This document shows positions 27,908 to 36,346 of a stretch of DNA of 64,000 nt, piece by piece. The notes under the pieces are model-generated. The model made no database searches, was not told the origin of the DNA, and saw nothing but the letters and a program-made list of their open reading frames with translations. Source of the DNA: Lachnospiraceae bacterium (lineage in GTDB: Bacteria > Bacillota > Clostridia > Lachnospirales > Lachnospiraceae); NCBI GenBank assembly GCA_022652545.1, contig JALCRM010000002.1, forward strand, positions 124,001 through 188,000. The letters are read 5' to 3'. The number at the start of each line of letters is the position of its first letter. Within the stretch, counting starts at the first letter, position 1. Both the position numbers and the translations under genes were made by a program.

Positions 27908-28939
27908 ATGGCAAAGAGGACATTATACGGTACGGTGATCGTGACCTACCGGTGCAACGCGCACTGCAACATGTGCAATGTTTTCAAATATCCGACGAAG
28001 CCGGCGGAAGAGATCCCGCTGGAGGTCATCCGCAAGCTGCCGGAGATGGAGTTCACGAACATTACGGGCGGAGAGCCTTTTCTCAGGGATGACATCGAGG
28101 AGATCGTCGGCATTCTCATGGAAAAGACCAATCGCATCGTGATCTCGACGAACGGCTATTTCACTGACCGCATTCTCTCGCTCTGCCGCAAGTTCCCGAA
28201 GGTCGGCATCCGGATCAGCATCGAAGGCCTGCAGGAGACAAACGACAGAATCAGGGGGATCCCGGACGGGTTCGCCCACGGGTACGGCACGCTGCAGAAG
28301 CTCGTCGAGATGGGACATCCGGACGTGGGCTTCGGTATGACGGTACAGGATATCAATGCGGACGATCTTGTGCCGCTCTATAAGATCTCGGATAAAATGG
28401 GAATGGAGTTCGCGACGGCGACCCTCCACAACTCCTTTTATTTTCACAAGTCGGACAACAGGATCGACGACCGCCTGCACGTGGCGGAAAACTTTGCAAA
28501 ACTGAATAACGAGCTGCTTTCGAGCCGTTCGCCGAAGAAGTGGTTCCGCGCCTATTTCAACCACGGGCTGATTAATTACATATACGGCAACAAACGGCTG
28601 CTGCCCTGCGACATGAGCCGCGATGCGTTCTTCATCGACCCGTTCTGCGATGTCGTGCCTTGCAACGGCACGGAGGAGAAGATGGTGATGGGCAACCTGC
28701 GGGAGCAGAGCTGGGAAGAGCTCTGGCATTCCGAGCAGGCCGAGAGCGTGCGCCGGGTGATCCGCAAATGTCCCCGCAACTGCTGGATGATCGGCAGTGC
28801 TTCGCCGGCGATGCACAGGTACATCTGGGTGCCGGCCTGGTGGGTCATAAAGCACAAGCTGCTCAAAGGAGGCAGGTATTCGCTTTCGGAGAACAGGTTC
28901 ATATCCGGCGCGCCGGATGAAAAGAGCAGAGGCACCTGA
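27908..28939 (+). CDS. Radical SAM protein with C-terminal cysteine motif
   Basis: A 343-residue radical SAM enzyme. The CxxxCxxC motif (Cys16, Cys20, Cys23) binds the 4Fe-4S cluster, and GGEPFLRDD at about 54 is the SAM-binding GGE motif. A C-terminal set of cysteines (LPCDMSR, FCDVVPCNG, CPRNC) resembles a SPASM or twitch region holding auxiliary clusters, and LREQSWEELWHSEQ is common in that part of the family. It is the last gene of the cluster and separated from trpS by a 164-base structured gap. The function is unknown: it could modify a sugar or lipid precursor, or a peptide. Confidence 0.8.
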   Translation: MAKRTLYGTVIVTYRCNAHCNMCNVFKYPTKPAEEIPLEVIRKLPEMEFTNITGGEPFLRDDIEEIVGILMEKTNRIVISTNGYFTDRILSLCRKFPKVGIRISIEGLQETNDRIRGIPDGFAHGYGTLQKLVEMGHPDVGFGMTVQDINADDLVPLYKISDKMGMEFATATLHNSFYFHKSDNRIDDRLHVAENFAKLNNELLSSRSPKKWFRAYFNHGLINYIYGNKRLLPCDMSRDAFFIDPFCDVVPCNGTEEKMVMGNLREQSWEELWHSEQAESVRRVIRKCPRNCWMIGSASPAMHRYIWVPAWWVIKHKLLKGGRYSLSENRFISGAPDEKSRGT

Positions 28940-29103
28940 AGCGGCGCCGGCTGCAACAGCGGCACGAAGTGTTGCCGATGTTCATTTCGGAGAATCTGAA
29001 GATTCTCCTCATGGAGGTGTTAATGCGAAAGTGTCGCTGATGCTCCACTTTCGTATCGCGGCAACGGCGCTTCGCGCCGGCCGCCCATTTTATGGAGGTA
29101 GAT
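28940..29103 (+). other. Structured leader upstream of trpS
   Basis: This 164-base gap contains three strong inverted repeats: GAGAATCT/AGATTCTC around 28990-29010, CGAAAGTG/CACTTTCG at about 29027-29054, and CGGCGC/GCGCCG near 29065-29080. A ribosome binding site GGAGGTG precedes a five-codon frame (ATG CGA AAG TGT CGC TGA), and a near copy of the same site then serves trpS. No T-box consensus for aminoacyl-tRNA sensing is present. The layout suggests translational or attenuation control, but this is inference. Confidence 0.4.
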
Positions 29104-30198
29104 ATGGAAAAGATCATTCTGACGGGCGACCGGCCGACGGGACGCCTGCACATCGGACACTATGTCGGCTCTCTGCGCAGACGCGTGGAACTGCAGAACT
29201 CGGGCGAGTTTTCGGAGATCTACATTCTGATCGCGGACGCCCAGGCGCTTACGGACAACGCGGACAATCCGGAGAAGGTGCGCAGCAACATCATCGAGGT
29301 GGCACTCGACTACCTTGCCTGCGGCATCGACCCGGACAAAAGCAGCATCGTGATCCAGTCTGCCCTGCCGCAGCTGCCGGAGCTCACTTTCTACTATGCA
29401 AATCTGGTCACCGTGCCGAGGCTGCAGCGCAACCCGACGGTGAAGAGCGAGATCGAGATGCGCAAGTTCGGCGAGGGCATCCCCGTCGGTTTCTTCACCT
29501 ATCCGATCAGCCAGGCTGCCGATATCACGGCGTTCAAGGCCACCACGGTGCCGGTAGGCGAGGACCAGGAGCCCATGCTGGAGCAGACGCGCGAGATCGT
29601 GCGGAAATTCAACTCTGTCTACGGGGACACACTGGTGGAGCCGAACATCCTGCTCTCCACCAACAAGGCGTGTCTGCGGCTGCCCGGCACCGACGGACAG
29701 GCCAAGATGAGCAAGTCTCTCGGCAACTGCATCTACCTTTCCGACACCCCGGAAGAGGTGCGCAGGAAAGTCATGAACATGTATACGGACCCTGACCACC
29801 TGAAGGTGACGGATCCCGGCAAAACAGAGGGCAACACGGTATTTACCTATCTTGACGCCTTCTGCTACGACGGATGTTTTGCCGAGTTCCTGCCGGAGTA
29901 TGCAGACCTCGAAGAACTGAAAGAGCACTACCGCAGGGGCGGGCTGGGCGATGTCAAGGTGAAGAAGTTCCTGTACAGCGTGCTCGAGGAGACGCTTGAG
30001 CCGATCCGGCAGCGGCGCCTTGCACTGCAGAAGGACATTCCGGCGATCTACGATATTCTCCGCAAGGGCACGGAGGAAGGCAGCAGGAAAGCGGCTTCCA
30101 CGCTGAATGAAGTCAGGAATGCCATGAAGATCAACTATTTTGACGATGCGGATTACATCAGACGTCAGTCTGAGGAATATGCAAAACAGGACAAGTGA
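29104..30198 (+). CDS. trpS: Tryptophanyl-tRNA synthetase
   Basis: A 364-residue class I synthetase that charges tRNA-Trp. [10 protein letters not shown] carries the HIGH motif at residues 16-19, AKMSKSLGN the KMSKS loop near residue 200, and [15 protein letters not shown] and [10 protein letters not shown] belong to the tryptophan and ATP site. ATG 29104 is chosen; an upstream in-frame ATG at 29092 overlaps the GGAGG sequence that serves as ribosome binding site. A UDP-sugar pyrophosphorylase gene follows after 16 bases, so the two are probably cotranscribed. Confidence 0.96.
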   Translation: MEKIILTGDRPTGRLHIGHYVGSLRRRVELQNSGEFSEIYILIADAQALTDNADNPEKVRSNIIEVALDYLACGIDPDKSSIVIQSALPQLPELTFYYANLVTVPRLQRNPTVKSEIEMRKFGEGIPVGFFTYPISQAADITAFKATTVPVGEDQEPMLEQTREIVRKFNSVYGDTLVEPNILLSTNKACLRLPGTDGQAKMSKSLGNCIYLSDTPEEVRRKVMNMYTDPDHLKVTDPGKTEGNTVFTYLDAFCYDGCFAEFLPEYADLEELKEHYRRGGLGDVKVKKFLYSVLEETLEPIRQRRLALQKDIPAIYDILRKGTEEGSRKAASTLNEVRNAMKINYFDDADYIRRQSEEYAKQDK

Positions 30199-30214
30199 CA
30201 GGGAGGGAATGGCT

Positions 30215-31444
30215 ATGTTTACGTATGAGCAGGCAGCGGAAAAACTGAACAGGTACGGACAGGGGCATGTGCTGAAGTATTATGACGGGTTAAGCGCGGA
30301 GGAAAAACAGGCGCTGCTCAGTCAGATCGAGGCAACGGACTTTTCCATGCTGCACTACGCAAAGGAACGCGGGAATCTGGGCCGCAGGGGCGTGATCACC
30401 CCGCTCGGCGCGATGGAGGTGCCGGAGATCGAGGCGCACCGCGAGGAGTTTGAGAAAGCGGGCCTTGAGGAGATCCGCAAAGGCAGGGTCGGCGCCGTGC
30501 TGCTGGCAGGCGGCATGGGCACGAGGCTGGGCAGCGACGATCCCAAGTGCATGTACGATATCGGCATCACAAAGCATGTATACATCATGCAGCGGCTGAT
30601 CGAAAACCTGCAGGAAGTGGTGAAAAAGGCAGGCGTTTCCATCCCGCTGTTCATCATGACCTCCGACAAGAACGATGCGAAGACGCGGCAGTTCATGAAA
30701 GACATGAACTGTTTCGGATACGATCCTTCGATGATCACATATTTTATCCAGGATATGGCTCCGGCTTCCGATTACGAGGGCAGGGTCTATATGGAGAGCC
30801 GCGGCAGGATCGCTACTTCCCCGAACGGCAACGGCGGCTGGTTTGTATCCATGGCCAAGACGGGTGTTTTGAAAAAGGTGCAGGAAATGGGCATCGAATG
30901 GCTGGATGCGTTCGCGGTGGACAACGTGCTGCAGCGTATCTGCGATCCCTGCTTCATAGGCGCGACGATCACCCGGAACTGCGCCTGCGGCGCCATGGTG
31001 GTCAGGAAGGCCGCACCTGACGAGAAGGTGGGCGCGATGTGTCTGGAAGACGGGAAGCCGTCCATCGTGGAATACTATGACATGACGCCCGAACTTATGG
31101 AAGCCAGAAACGAGAAGGGAGATCCCGCCTATAATTTCGGCGTCATCATGAATTATCTGTTCCGGGAGAAGGACCTCGAGCGCATCATGAATGAACAGCT
31201 CCCGCTGCACGTCGTGGAGAAGAAGATCGCGCACATCGATGAAAACGGGGAACTGATCAAACCGGAAGCGCCGAACGGCTGTAAATACGAGCAGCTCGTG
31301 CTGGATATGATCCATGAGCTGGATTCCTGCCTTCCCTACGAAGTCGTGCGGGAGCATGCCTTCGCACCGATCAAGAACAAGACAGGCATCGATTCGGTGG
31401 AATCTGCCAGGGAACTCTGCAGACAGAACGGCATCGAACTGTAA
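30215..31444 (+). CDS. UDP-sugar pyrophosphorylase (UDPGP family)
   Basis: A 409-residue nucleotidyltransferase of the eukaryote-like UDPGP family, which includes UDP-N-acetylglucosamine and UDP-glucose pyrophosphorylases. VGAVLLAGGMGTRLGSDDPKCMYD is the nucleotide-binding loop with the GGxGTRxG signature; MTSDKNDAKTRQF and NGNGGWF are substrate-side motifs. It makes UDP-sugars from UTP and sugar 1-phosphate, so it could feed cell wall or the glycan cluster nearby. The start at ATG 30215 has GGGAGG eight bases upstream; an ATG at 30209 is too close to it. It shares one base with the next gene. Confidence 0.87.
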   Translation: MFTYEQAAEKLNRYGQGHVLKYYDGLSAEEKQALLSQIEATDFSMLHYAKERGNLGRRGVITPLGAMEVPEIEAHREEFEKAGLEEIRKGRVGAVLLAGGMGTRLGSDDPKCMYDIGITKHVYIMQRLIENLQEVVKKAGVSIPLFIMTSDKNDAKTRQFMKDMNCFGYDPSMITYFIQDMAPASDYEGRVYMESRGRIATSPNGNGGWFVSMAKTGVLKKVQEMGIEWLDAFAVDNVLQRICDPCFIGATITRNCACGAMVVRKAAPDEKVGAMCLEDGKPSIVEYYDMTPELMEARNEKGDPAYNFGVIMNYLFREKDLERIMNEQLPLHVVEKKIAHIDENGELIKPEAPNGCKYEQLVLDMIHELDSCLPYEVVREHAFAPIKNKTGIDSVESARELCRQNGIEL

Positions 31445-31707
31445 TGCGGATCTGGTTCCGGGAATGGAAGGACAACCATCTCTTGAGGGATACGGTGGTG
31501 GAAGACTGGTCGGATGACACAAGGACGCACAAGGTCCTGCATGCCCTGGACAGTGCGTGCGCCGAACTGGATCTGGCAAGGCCGATCTGGCTGGACTTCA
31601 CCATAAAGGATTTTGCGGCACATGCCAGGGCGCGCTTTTCTCAGGACGCCTTCATTGAGACGATCCCGTTTGACTATCTGGAGATCCTGGTGATCGAGGA
31701 GGACTGA
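31444..31707 (+). CDS. Small conserved-type protein of unknown function
   Basis: An 87-residue acidic protein starting in the stop codon of the pyrophosphorylase gene (TAATG). It has no signal peptide, membrane segment or metal motif. Sequence features include WFREWKDNHLLRDTVVED and PFDYLEILVIEED at the end. The overlap and shared terminator make it a likely real third gene of this small operon. I do not recognise a function. Confidence 0.7.
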   Translation: MRIWFREWKDNHLLRDTVVEDWSDDTRTHKVLHALDSACAELDLARPIWLDFTIKDFAAHARARFSQDAFIETIPFDYLEILVIEED

Positions 31708-31805
31708 CTGCGCGCAGGCTGCCGCGGGTGTCAGATGCCCCGCCCTTTGTGAGGAGTATTTGAATTACGGCAGGAAGACACAATTATAACGAAAATGCGG
31801 GATAA

Positions 31806-31847
31806 AGCGGCTCTCGGCGGCGTTTGCCTGTCAGGGAGCCGCTTTTT
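31806..31847 (+). terminator. Rho-independent terminator
   Basis: AGCGGCTC pairs with GAGCCGCT around an 18-20 base loop, followed by a run of T. It ends the trpS operon. The rest of the 308-base gap to htrA (31708-32015) holds only this hairpin, AT-rich promoter-like DNA at 31855-31905, and no other gene I can support. Confidence 0.8.
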
Positions 31848-31868
31848 CGCTTCATAGTTTTTAAAGAA

Positions 31869-31897
31869 TTCAAACACATTTTCAACACAATTATCTT
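31869..31897 (+). promoter_or_regulatory. Possible htrA promoter
   Basis: In the AT-rich stretch between the terminator and htrA, TTCAAA and TATCTT are 17 bases apart and match the vegetative consensus at four positions each. The position, about 120 bases ahead of the gene, is plausible, but other spacings exist nearby. Confidence 0.3.
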
Positions 31898-32015
31898 TTA
31901 ATCTGAATAGCGTAGACAGGGAAGGAACCCTGTGATCATGATCAGCACAAACGACAGACGGCTGAAGAATCTTCGGGAAAAGGTGGAACGGCCGGATCGA
32001 CAGAAAGGAAAAACA

Positions 32016-33869
32016 ATGAGCGACGAAAGAAATGACTGGAACATGAACGGAAACGGACAGAACGAAAACGGCACTGCAGGGGACCAGACGGGATCCAGCA
32101 GCATGAATGCCGGCAGCTCCGGGAACAACAACGCGAACGCAACCGGCGGGAGCAACGCCAATGCAGGAGGAGGTTATCAGAATCCCTACTCGAGCACGTA
32201 CGGATCAAATCCGACAGGCGGCAGCAACGGCGGAAACGGGTACGGCAGCTACAACACAGGAAACAATGCCGGATACAACAATGCCGGGTACAATAACGCA
32301 GGCTACAATGCCGGCTACAACGCGGCGAACAACACCGGCTACAACGCTTCAAACAGCGCAGGAAACAATGCCGGGAACGGAAACAAAAAGCAGCGCGGCA
32401 AGATGGGCACGGGGGCGAAGGTGGTTCTGGCGATCGCCCTGGCGGCGGTCTTCGGGATCTGCGCCGGTGTAGGCGCTGTCGGGATCGGCAATGCGGTGCA
32501 CAGAGTCGAAAAGACGACTGAAAAGTCCGGTACGGAGGCGACCCTGAATTCATCCGCGGACAGCACGGCGGAATCTTCTTCCGCATCAGCTTCGAAGGAA
32601 ACGGCAGCTTCCGGCGAGACTGCTTCGGAAGCTTCTTCGGACGGTGCTACCGTGACACTCAAAACTTCGGAATCAACTGCCTCGGGCACGATAAATGACG
32701 TATCCGGTATCGTGGCGTCGGCAATGCCGTCGATCGTATCGGTCTACAATAACTTTACCGAGAGTACGGACTATTTCGGACAGACATACAGCCAGCAGGA
32801 AACGGCGACCGGTTCCGGCATCATCGTGGCCAAGACGGACACAGAGCTGCTGATCGCGACCAACAACCATGTTGTGGACAGTGCGGACAGCCTGAAAGTC
32901 CAGTTTATCGATGACAAGACAGCGGATGCTTCCATCAAGGGCACCGATTCGAACAATGACCTGGCAGTCATCGCGGTCAAACTGTCCGATATCGATTCGG
33001 AAACGCTGAGCAAGATCGCGGTCGCGACCATCGGCGATTCGGATTCCCTGAAGGTCGGTGAGCCTGCCATCGTGATCGGCAATGCACTGGGCTATGGGCA
33101 GTCGGCTACGACAGGTATCATCAGTGCGGTGAACCGTGAAATACAGATGTCCGACAGCGAGACCGGCACCTTCATCCAGACCGATGCGGCGATCAACCCC
33201 GGCAATTCGGGCGGCGCGCTCCTCAACGACAAGGGCGAGGTAGTCGGCATTACATCCAACAAGATCGGTGCCACGATCGTCGAAGGCATGGGCTATGCGA
33301 TCCCGATGTCCAGAGCGGAACCTATCATCACCAAGCTTATGAATGAAGAAACCAAGACTAAGGTCGATTCGTCCGAGCAGGGCTATCTCGGGATCAGCGG
33401 TGTGAGTGTCACAGAACAGGTGGCCAGCGCCTACAATATGCCGCAGGGCGTCTACATTGCCCAGATCATTTCAGGCACCGGCGCGGAGAAATCCGACCTC
33501 CAGAAGGGCGATGTCATCACAGCCATTGACGGCAATTCCGTCTCCAGTATGGATGAACTGAAGAGCCAGCTGGAATACTATAAGGCAGGAACGGAAGTTA
33601 CGCTGACGGTACAGCGCAGCGACGGCTCGAAGTACAGCGAGACGGAGGTTAAGGTCACGCTGAGCAGCAAGTCGACGGTGGAGTCCAGCCAGAATGACCA
33701 GGGCAGCCAGGACAGCCAAAACAGTCAGGACAGCCAAAACAGTCAGAACAGTCAGGACGGCCAGAACAGTCAGGATGGTCAGAACAGCCAGAATGACCAG
33801 AACAGCCAGCAGATCGATCCGTTCTCCTATATCTTCGGCAACAGCCAGAGCAGCGGAAGCGGCAACTGA
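32016..33869 (+). CDS. htrA: Membrane-anchored HtrA-type serine protease with low-complexity tails
   Basis: A 617-residue trypsin-like protease of the DegP/HtrA family. Residues 1-125 are a Gly/Asn/Tyr-rich cytosolic tail, 135-158 a membrane anchor, and 165-225 a Ser/Ala/Thr-rich linker. The protease domain carries His285 (NNHVV), Asp315 (NNDLAVI) and Ser398 (NPGNSGGAL). One PDZ domain spans about 455-550 (QKGDVITAIDGNSV). The end, 555-610, is a Ser-Gln-Asp-Asn repeat. It would sit outside the membrane and degrade or refold damaged proteins. I choose ATG 32016 with AAAGGA upstream; GTG 31932 and ATG 31938 lie in the same frame with a weaker site. Confidence 0.93.
   Translation: MSDERNDWNMNGNGQNENGTAGDQTGSSSMNAGSSGNNNANATGGSNANAGGGYQNPYSSTYGSNPTGGSNGGNGYGSYNTGNNAGYNNAGYNNAGYNAGYNAANNTGYNASNSAGNNAGNGNKKQRGKMGTGAKVVLAIALAAVFGICAGVGAVGIGNAVHRVEKTTEKSGTEATLNSSADSTAESSSASASKETAASGETASEASSDGATVTLKTSESTASGTINDVSGIVASAMPSIVSVYNNFTESTDYFGQTYSQQETATGSGIIVAKTDTELLIATNNHVVDSADSLKVQFIDDKTADASIKGTDSNNDLAVIAVKLSDIDSETLSKIAVATIGDSDSLKVGEPAIVIGNALGYGQSATTGIISAVNREIQMSDSETGTFIQTDAAINPGNSGGALLNDKGEVVGITSNKIGATIVEGMGYAIPMSRAEPIITKLMNEETKTKVDSSEQGYLGISGVSVTEQVASAYNMPQGVYIAQIISGTGAEKSDLQKGDVITAIDGNSVSSMDELKSQLEYYKAGTEVTLTVQRSDGSKYSETEVKVTLSSKSTVESSQNDQGSQDSQNSQDSQNSQNSQDGQNSQDGQNSQNDQNSQQIDPFSYIFGNSQSSGSGN
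32250..32375 (+). repeat. Degenerate tandem repeat coding for Asn-Ala-Gly-Tyr units
   Basis: About 12-base units (AACAATGCCGGATAC and variants) repeat within the start of htrA and encode NNAGYNNAGYNAGYN-like units. Unit sequences have drifted at third positions, so the repeat is kept by protein selection or is old. Slippage could alter its length between strains. Confidence 0.7.
33687..33811 (+). repeat. Tandem repeat coding for Ser-Gln-Asp/Asn units
   Basis: Nine-base units (AGCCAGAAC, AGTCAGGAC and variants) repeat about a dozen times at the end of htrA and encode SQN, SQD, DGQN units. The tail is polar, uncharged to acidic, and would be extracytoplasmic. Length variation between strains is likely. 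Confidence 0.75.
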
Positions 33870-33954
33870 AGGAACAGAATGCAGTGAACAGAACGCCGGA
33901 CATTAACAAAGCCGCAGCAGGCTTCTCTGCTCTGATCCGGCAATAGAAAAAGAA

Positions 33955-33996
33955 AAGACATCGGACCTGCGAAAACGGGCCGGATGTCTTTTTTTT
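33955..33996 (+). terminator. Rho-independent terminator after htrA
   Basis: AAGACATC pairs with GATGTCTT, extended by GGACC/GGCCG-type pairs, and is followed by eight T. It separates htrA from clpX. Confidence 0.88.
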
Positions 33997-34028
33997 ACTT
34001 TCTTTTATTCTTTTCATAATTACTTAAC

Positions 34029-34074
34029 TTGTCTGTCCCCGCAGTGCGGGAATATACTTGAACACGACAGACAA
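34029..34074 (+). promoter_or_regulatory. clpX promoter with nested inverted repeats
   Basis: TTGTCT (34029-34034) and TATACT (34053-34058) are 18 bases apart. The spacer contains the perfect inverted repeat CCCGCA-G-TGCGGG (34038-34050). A second perfect repeat, TTGTCTGTC (34029-34037) and GACAGACAA (34066-34074), brackets the whole promoter. Either could be a repressor or activator site. Confidence 0.55.
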
Positions 34075-34118
34075 ATGCGGGTCAGGGAACGGACGGGCCA
34101 CAGGACGGGAAGGACAAA

Positions 34119-35879
34119 ATGGAAAACAGGACAGACAACTTTACAGATAACATTACGGACCGGAGCACCGGGGATGATTTAGATCACGGTACAAAGACGG
34201 ACCAGGCGGCATCTGCGGGACGGACACAGGAAGACAATGAAGGGCGGACGGAAGAATACTGTGCGCTCTGCAGAAGATCCACTTCGTCAGCAGGCAGGAT
34301 GATCCATCTTCCCAACGGCATGGCGGTCTGCAATGACTGCATGCAGAATATGATGAATATGGCTTCGCGCATCGACTACTCCTCGATCCTGCGCGATCCC
34401 TCGAAGCTGCAGGATATGCTGGACAGCATGAAGGGGATTCCGGATCCGTACGGCACAGCCGGTGCAAAGCCTGCGCCTTCCGCGGACGGGAACATCGCGC
34501 CGCTTCCGGAAAGCCGGAAGGAAGACGCCGCGCTTAAGGCGGATGCTGCCGCCGGAGACGGCGGGGAAGGCGGCAAAGACGGAGAAGACGGGAAGAAGCC
34601 GGAAGGGGAGAACAGGAAAGAACCTACGATCAGCTTCTTCAATCTGGGAGATATTTTCGGCGGCGGCGCTGCGAATACGCCCAAGGTGAAAAAGAAAAAA
34701 GAAGCGGGTCCGAAGCCTGTTTTCTCGATCGACGACATACCCGCTCCCCACAAGATCAAGGAAAAACTCGACGAATATGTGATCGGACAGGAAAAGGCCA
34801 AGAAGACACTGTCCGTCGCGGTATACAATCACTACAAGCGCGTGAAGACCGGCCACATGGATGACATCGACATTGAAAAGTCCAACATCCTGATGATCGG
34901 TCCCACAGGCTGCGGCAAAACATATCTCGTGCGTACGCTGGCGCGCCTCCTGGACGTGCCGCTGGCGATCGCCGATGCGACCTCGATCACCGAAGCGGGC
35001 TATATCGGAGACGATATCGAAAGTGTGATCAGCAAGCTGCTCGATGCTGCGGACAACGACATCGAGAAGACCGAGCGCGGCATCGTGTTCATAGATGAGA
35101 TCGACAAAATCGCGAAAAAGAAGAACAACACCTCGCGCGACATCAACGGCGAATCCGTGCAGCAGGGCATGCTCAAGCTCCTCGAAGGAGCGGATGTGGA
35201 AGTGCCTGTCGGCGCAAGTTCCAAAAACGCCATGGTGCCGATGACCACAGTCAACACGCGCAACATCCTGTTCATCTGCGGCGGCGCTTTCCCGGACCTC
35301 GGGGATATCATCAAGCAGCGCCTCACGAAGCAGAGCGGCTTCGGCTACAACGCCGAGCTGAAGGACAAATACGACGATGATCCCGATATTCTTTCGCACG
35401 TCACGAATGAGGACCTGCGTACGTTCGGCTTCATTCCGGAATTTATCGGCAGACTGCCTGTGATCTGCACCCTGCAGGGTCTGGACCGCGAGATGCTGGT
35501 GAAGATCCTGACCGAGCCCAGGAATGCGATCACGAAGCAGTATCAGAAGCTGCTGGAGCTGGACGAAGTGGATCTTGAGTTCGACAGGGACGCTCTCGAA
35601 GCGATCGCGGACAAGGCCATGGAAAAACAGACCGGTGCCCGTGCGCTGCGCGCGATCATCGAGGAATTCATGATGGAGATCATGTACGAGGTGCCCAAGG
35701 ACGAAAACATCGGCACCGTTACGATCACCAAAGAATATGTGGAAGGAAAGGGCGGGCCGCGCATAGGGATACGCATGGAGATGCCGGAGACGGAAACGAA
35801 GAGACTTCCGCAGCACCAGGCGGCAGACCAGGCGGCAAAGCAGGCTGCATATCCGGGCGCGGCAGGGAGCGTGGTATGA
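34119..35879 (+). CDS. clpX: ATP-dependent Clp protease ATP-binding subunit ClpX, long form
   Basis: A 586-residue AAA+ unfoldase that feeds substrates to ClpP; the usual length is about 420. The zinc-binding domain uses Cys48, Cys51, Cys71 and Cys74 but is preceded by about 45 extra polar residues rich in Asp and Thr. A charged Gly/Glu/Lys linker (about 110-200) then leads to the AAA+ module with VIGQEKAKKTLSVAVYNHY, Walker A GPTGCGKT (261-268), Walker B IVFIDEIDKIAKK and the RLPVICTL region. The C-terminus carries a Gln/Ala-rich extension. lspA starts in its stop codon, an unusual partner. Confidence 0.95.
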   Translation: MENRTDNFTDNITDRSTGDDLDHGTKTDQAASAGRTQEDNEGRTEEYCALCRRSTSSAGRMIHLPNGMAVCNDCMQNMMNMASRIDYSSILRDPSKLQDMLDSMKGIPDPYGTAGAKPAPSADGNIAPLPESRKEDAALKADAAAGDGGEGGKDGEDGKKPEGENRKEPTISFFNLGDIFGGGAANTPKVKKKKEAGPKPVFSIDDIPAPHKIKEKLDEYVIGQEKAKKTLSVAVYNHYKRVKTGHMDDIDIEKSNILMIGPTGCGKTYLVRTLARLLDVPLAIADATSITEAGYIGDDIESVISKLLDAADNDIEKTERGIVFIDEIDKIAKKKNNTSRDINGESVQQGMLKLLEGADVEVPVGASSKNAMVPMTTVNTRNILFICGGAFPDLGDIIKQRLTKQSGFGYNAELKDKYDDDPDILSHVTNEDLRTFGFIPEFIGRLPVICTLQGLDREMLVKILTEPRNAITKQYQKLLELDEVDLEFDRDALEAIADKAMEKQTGARALRAIIEEFMMEIMYEVPKDENIGTVTITKEYVEGKGGPRIGIRMEMPETETKRLPQHQAADQAAKQAAYPGAAGSVV

Positions 35880-36346
35880 GCGGCCGTCCGGGAAATGCGG
35901 ACAGGATCGTTTTTCCCGCTCTTGCAGCCGGGGTCTTTACAGTCGACCGCCTGGCGAAGCGCAGGGCAAAACAGCTTGCGCCCGGTGAGGAACACAGGGC
36001 AGCAGGCGGGCACATCTTGCTGCGGAACGTGCAAAACAGCGGCGCGATGCTCAATGCAGGGGAAAAGGATCCGGAGACCGTAAGGAAACTTTCACTGGGA
36101 CTGACTGCCGTCATGACCGTTGTTTTTGCTGCATCGCTGGGACACAGCGGTAAAAAAATGCTGAAGGCGGGCCTCGCGCTTCTTCTCGGAGGTTCCTTCA
36201 GCAATCTTTACGACAGGTACAGGGACGGCGCAGTCACGGACTATATCAGTTTTGACGTCGGGATCCCGGAACTGCGCAACGTCGTGTTCAATATCGCGGA
36301 TTTTGCGATCATAACGGGGGCCGGGCTGACTGCCGTCAGGCAGTGA
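35876..36346 (+). CDS. lspA: Signal peptidase II (LspA family)
   Basis: A 156-residue membrane aspartyl protease that removes signal peptides from lipoproteins. NVQNSGAMLN at 51-60 matches the conserved NxGxxF region, GGSFSNLYDRYRDGAVTDYI contains catalytic Asp113, and NVVFNIADFAIITG contains catalytic Asp142. Hydrophobic segments lie near 11-26, 72-89, 95-109 and 136-153. It starts by ATGA overlap with clpX and its 3' end overlaps the convergent arcC gene by 11 bases. Confidence 0.88.
   Translation: MSGRPGNADRIVFPALAAGVFTVDRLAKRRAKQLAPGEEHRAAGGHILLRNVQNSGAMLNAGEKDPETVRKLSLGLTAVMTVVFAASLGHSGKKMLKAGLALLLGGSFSNLYDRYRDGAVTDYISFDVGIPELRNVVFNIADFAIITGAGLTAVRQ

Noticed and set aside
28940-29103. 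T-box leader for trpS
   Set aside because: No T-box consensus (AGGGTGGNACCGCG) or matching specifier stem is present.
29092-29103. Upstream ATG for trpS
   Set aside because: It is part of the ATGGAGG sequence that forms the ribosome binding site, and the extra four residues are not in the family.
33687-33811. CRISPR array
   Set aside because: The short nine-base units are continuous, without spacers, and encode the Ser-Gln tail of HtrA.
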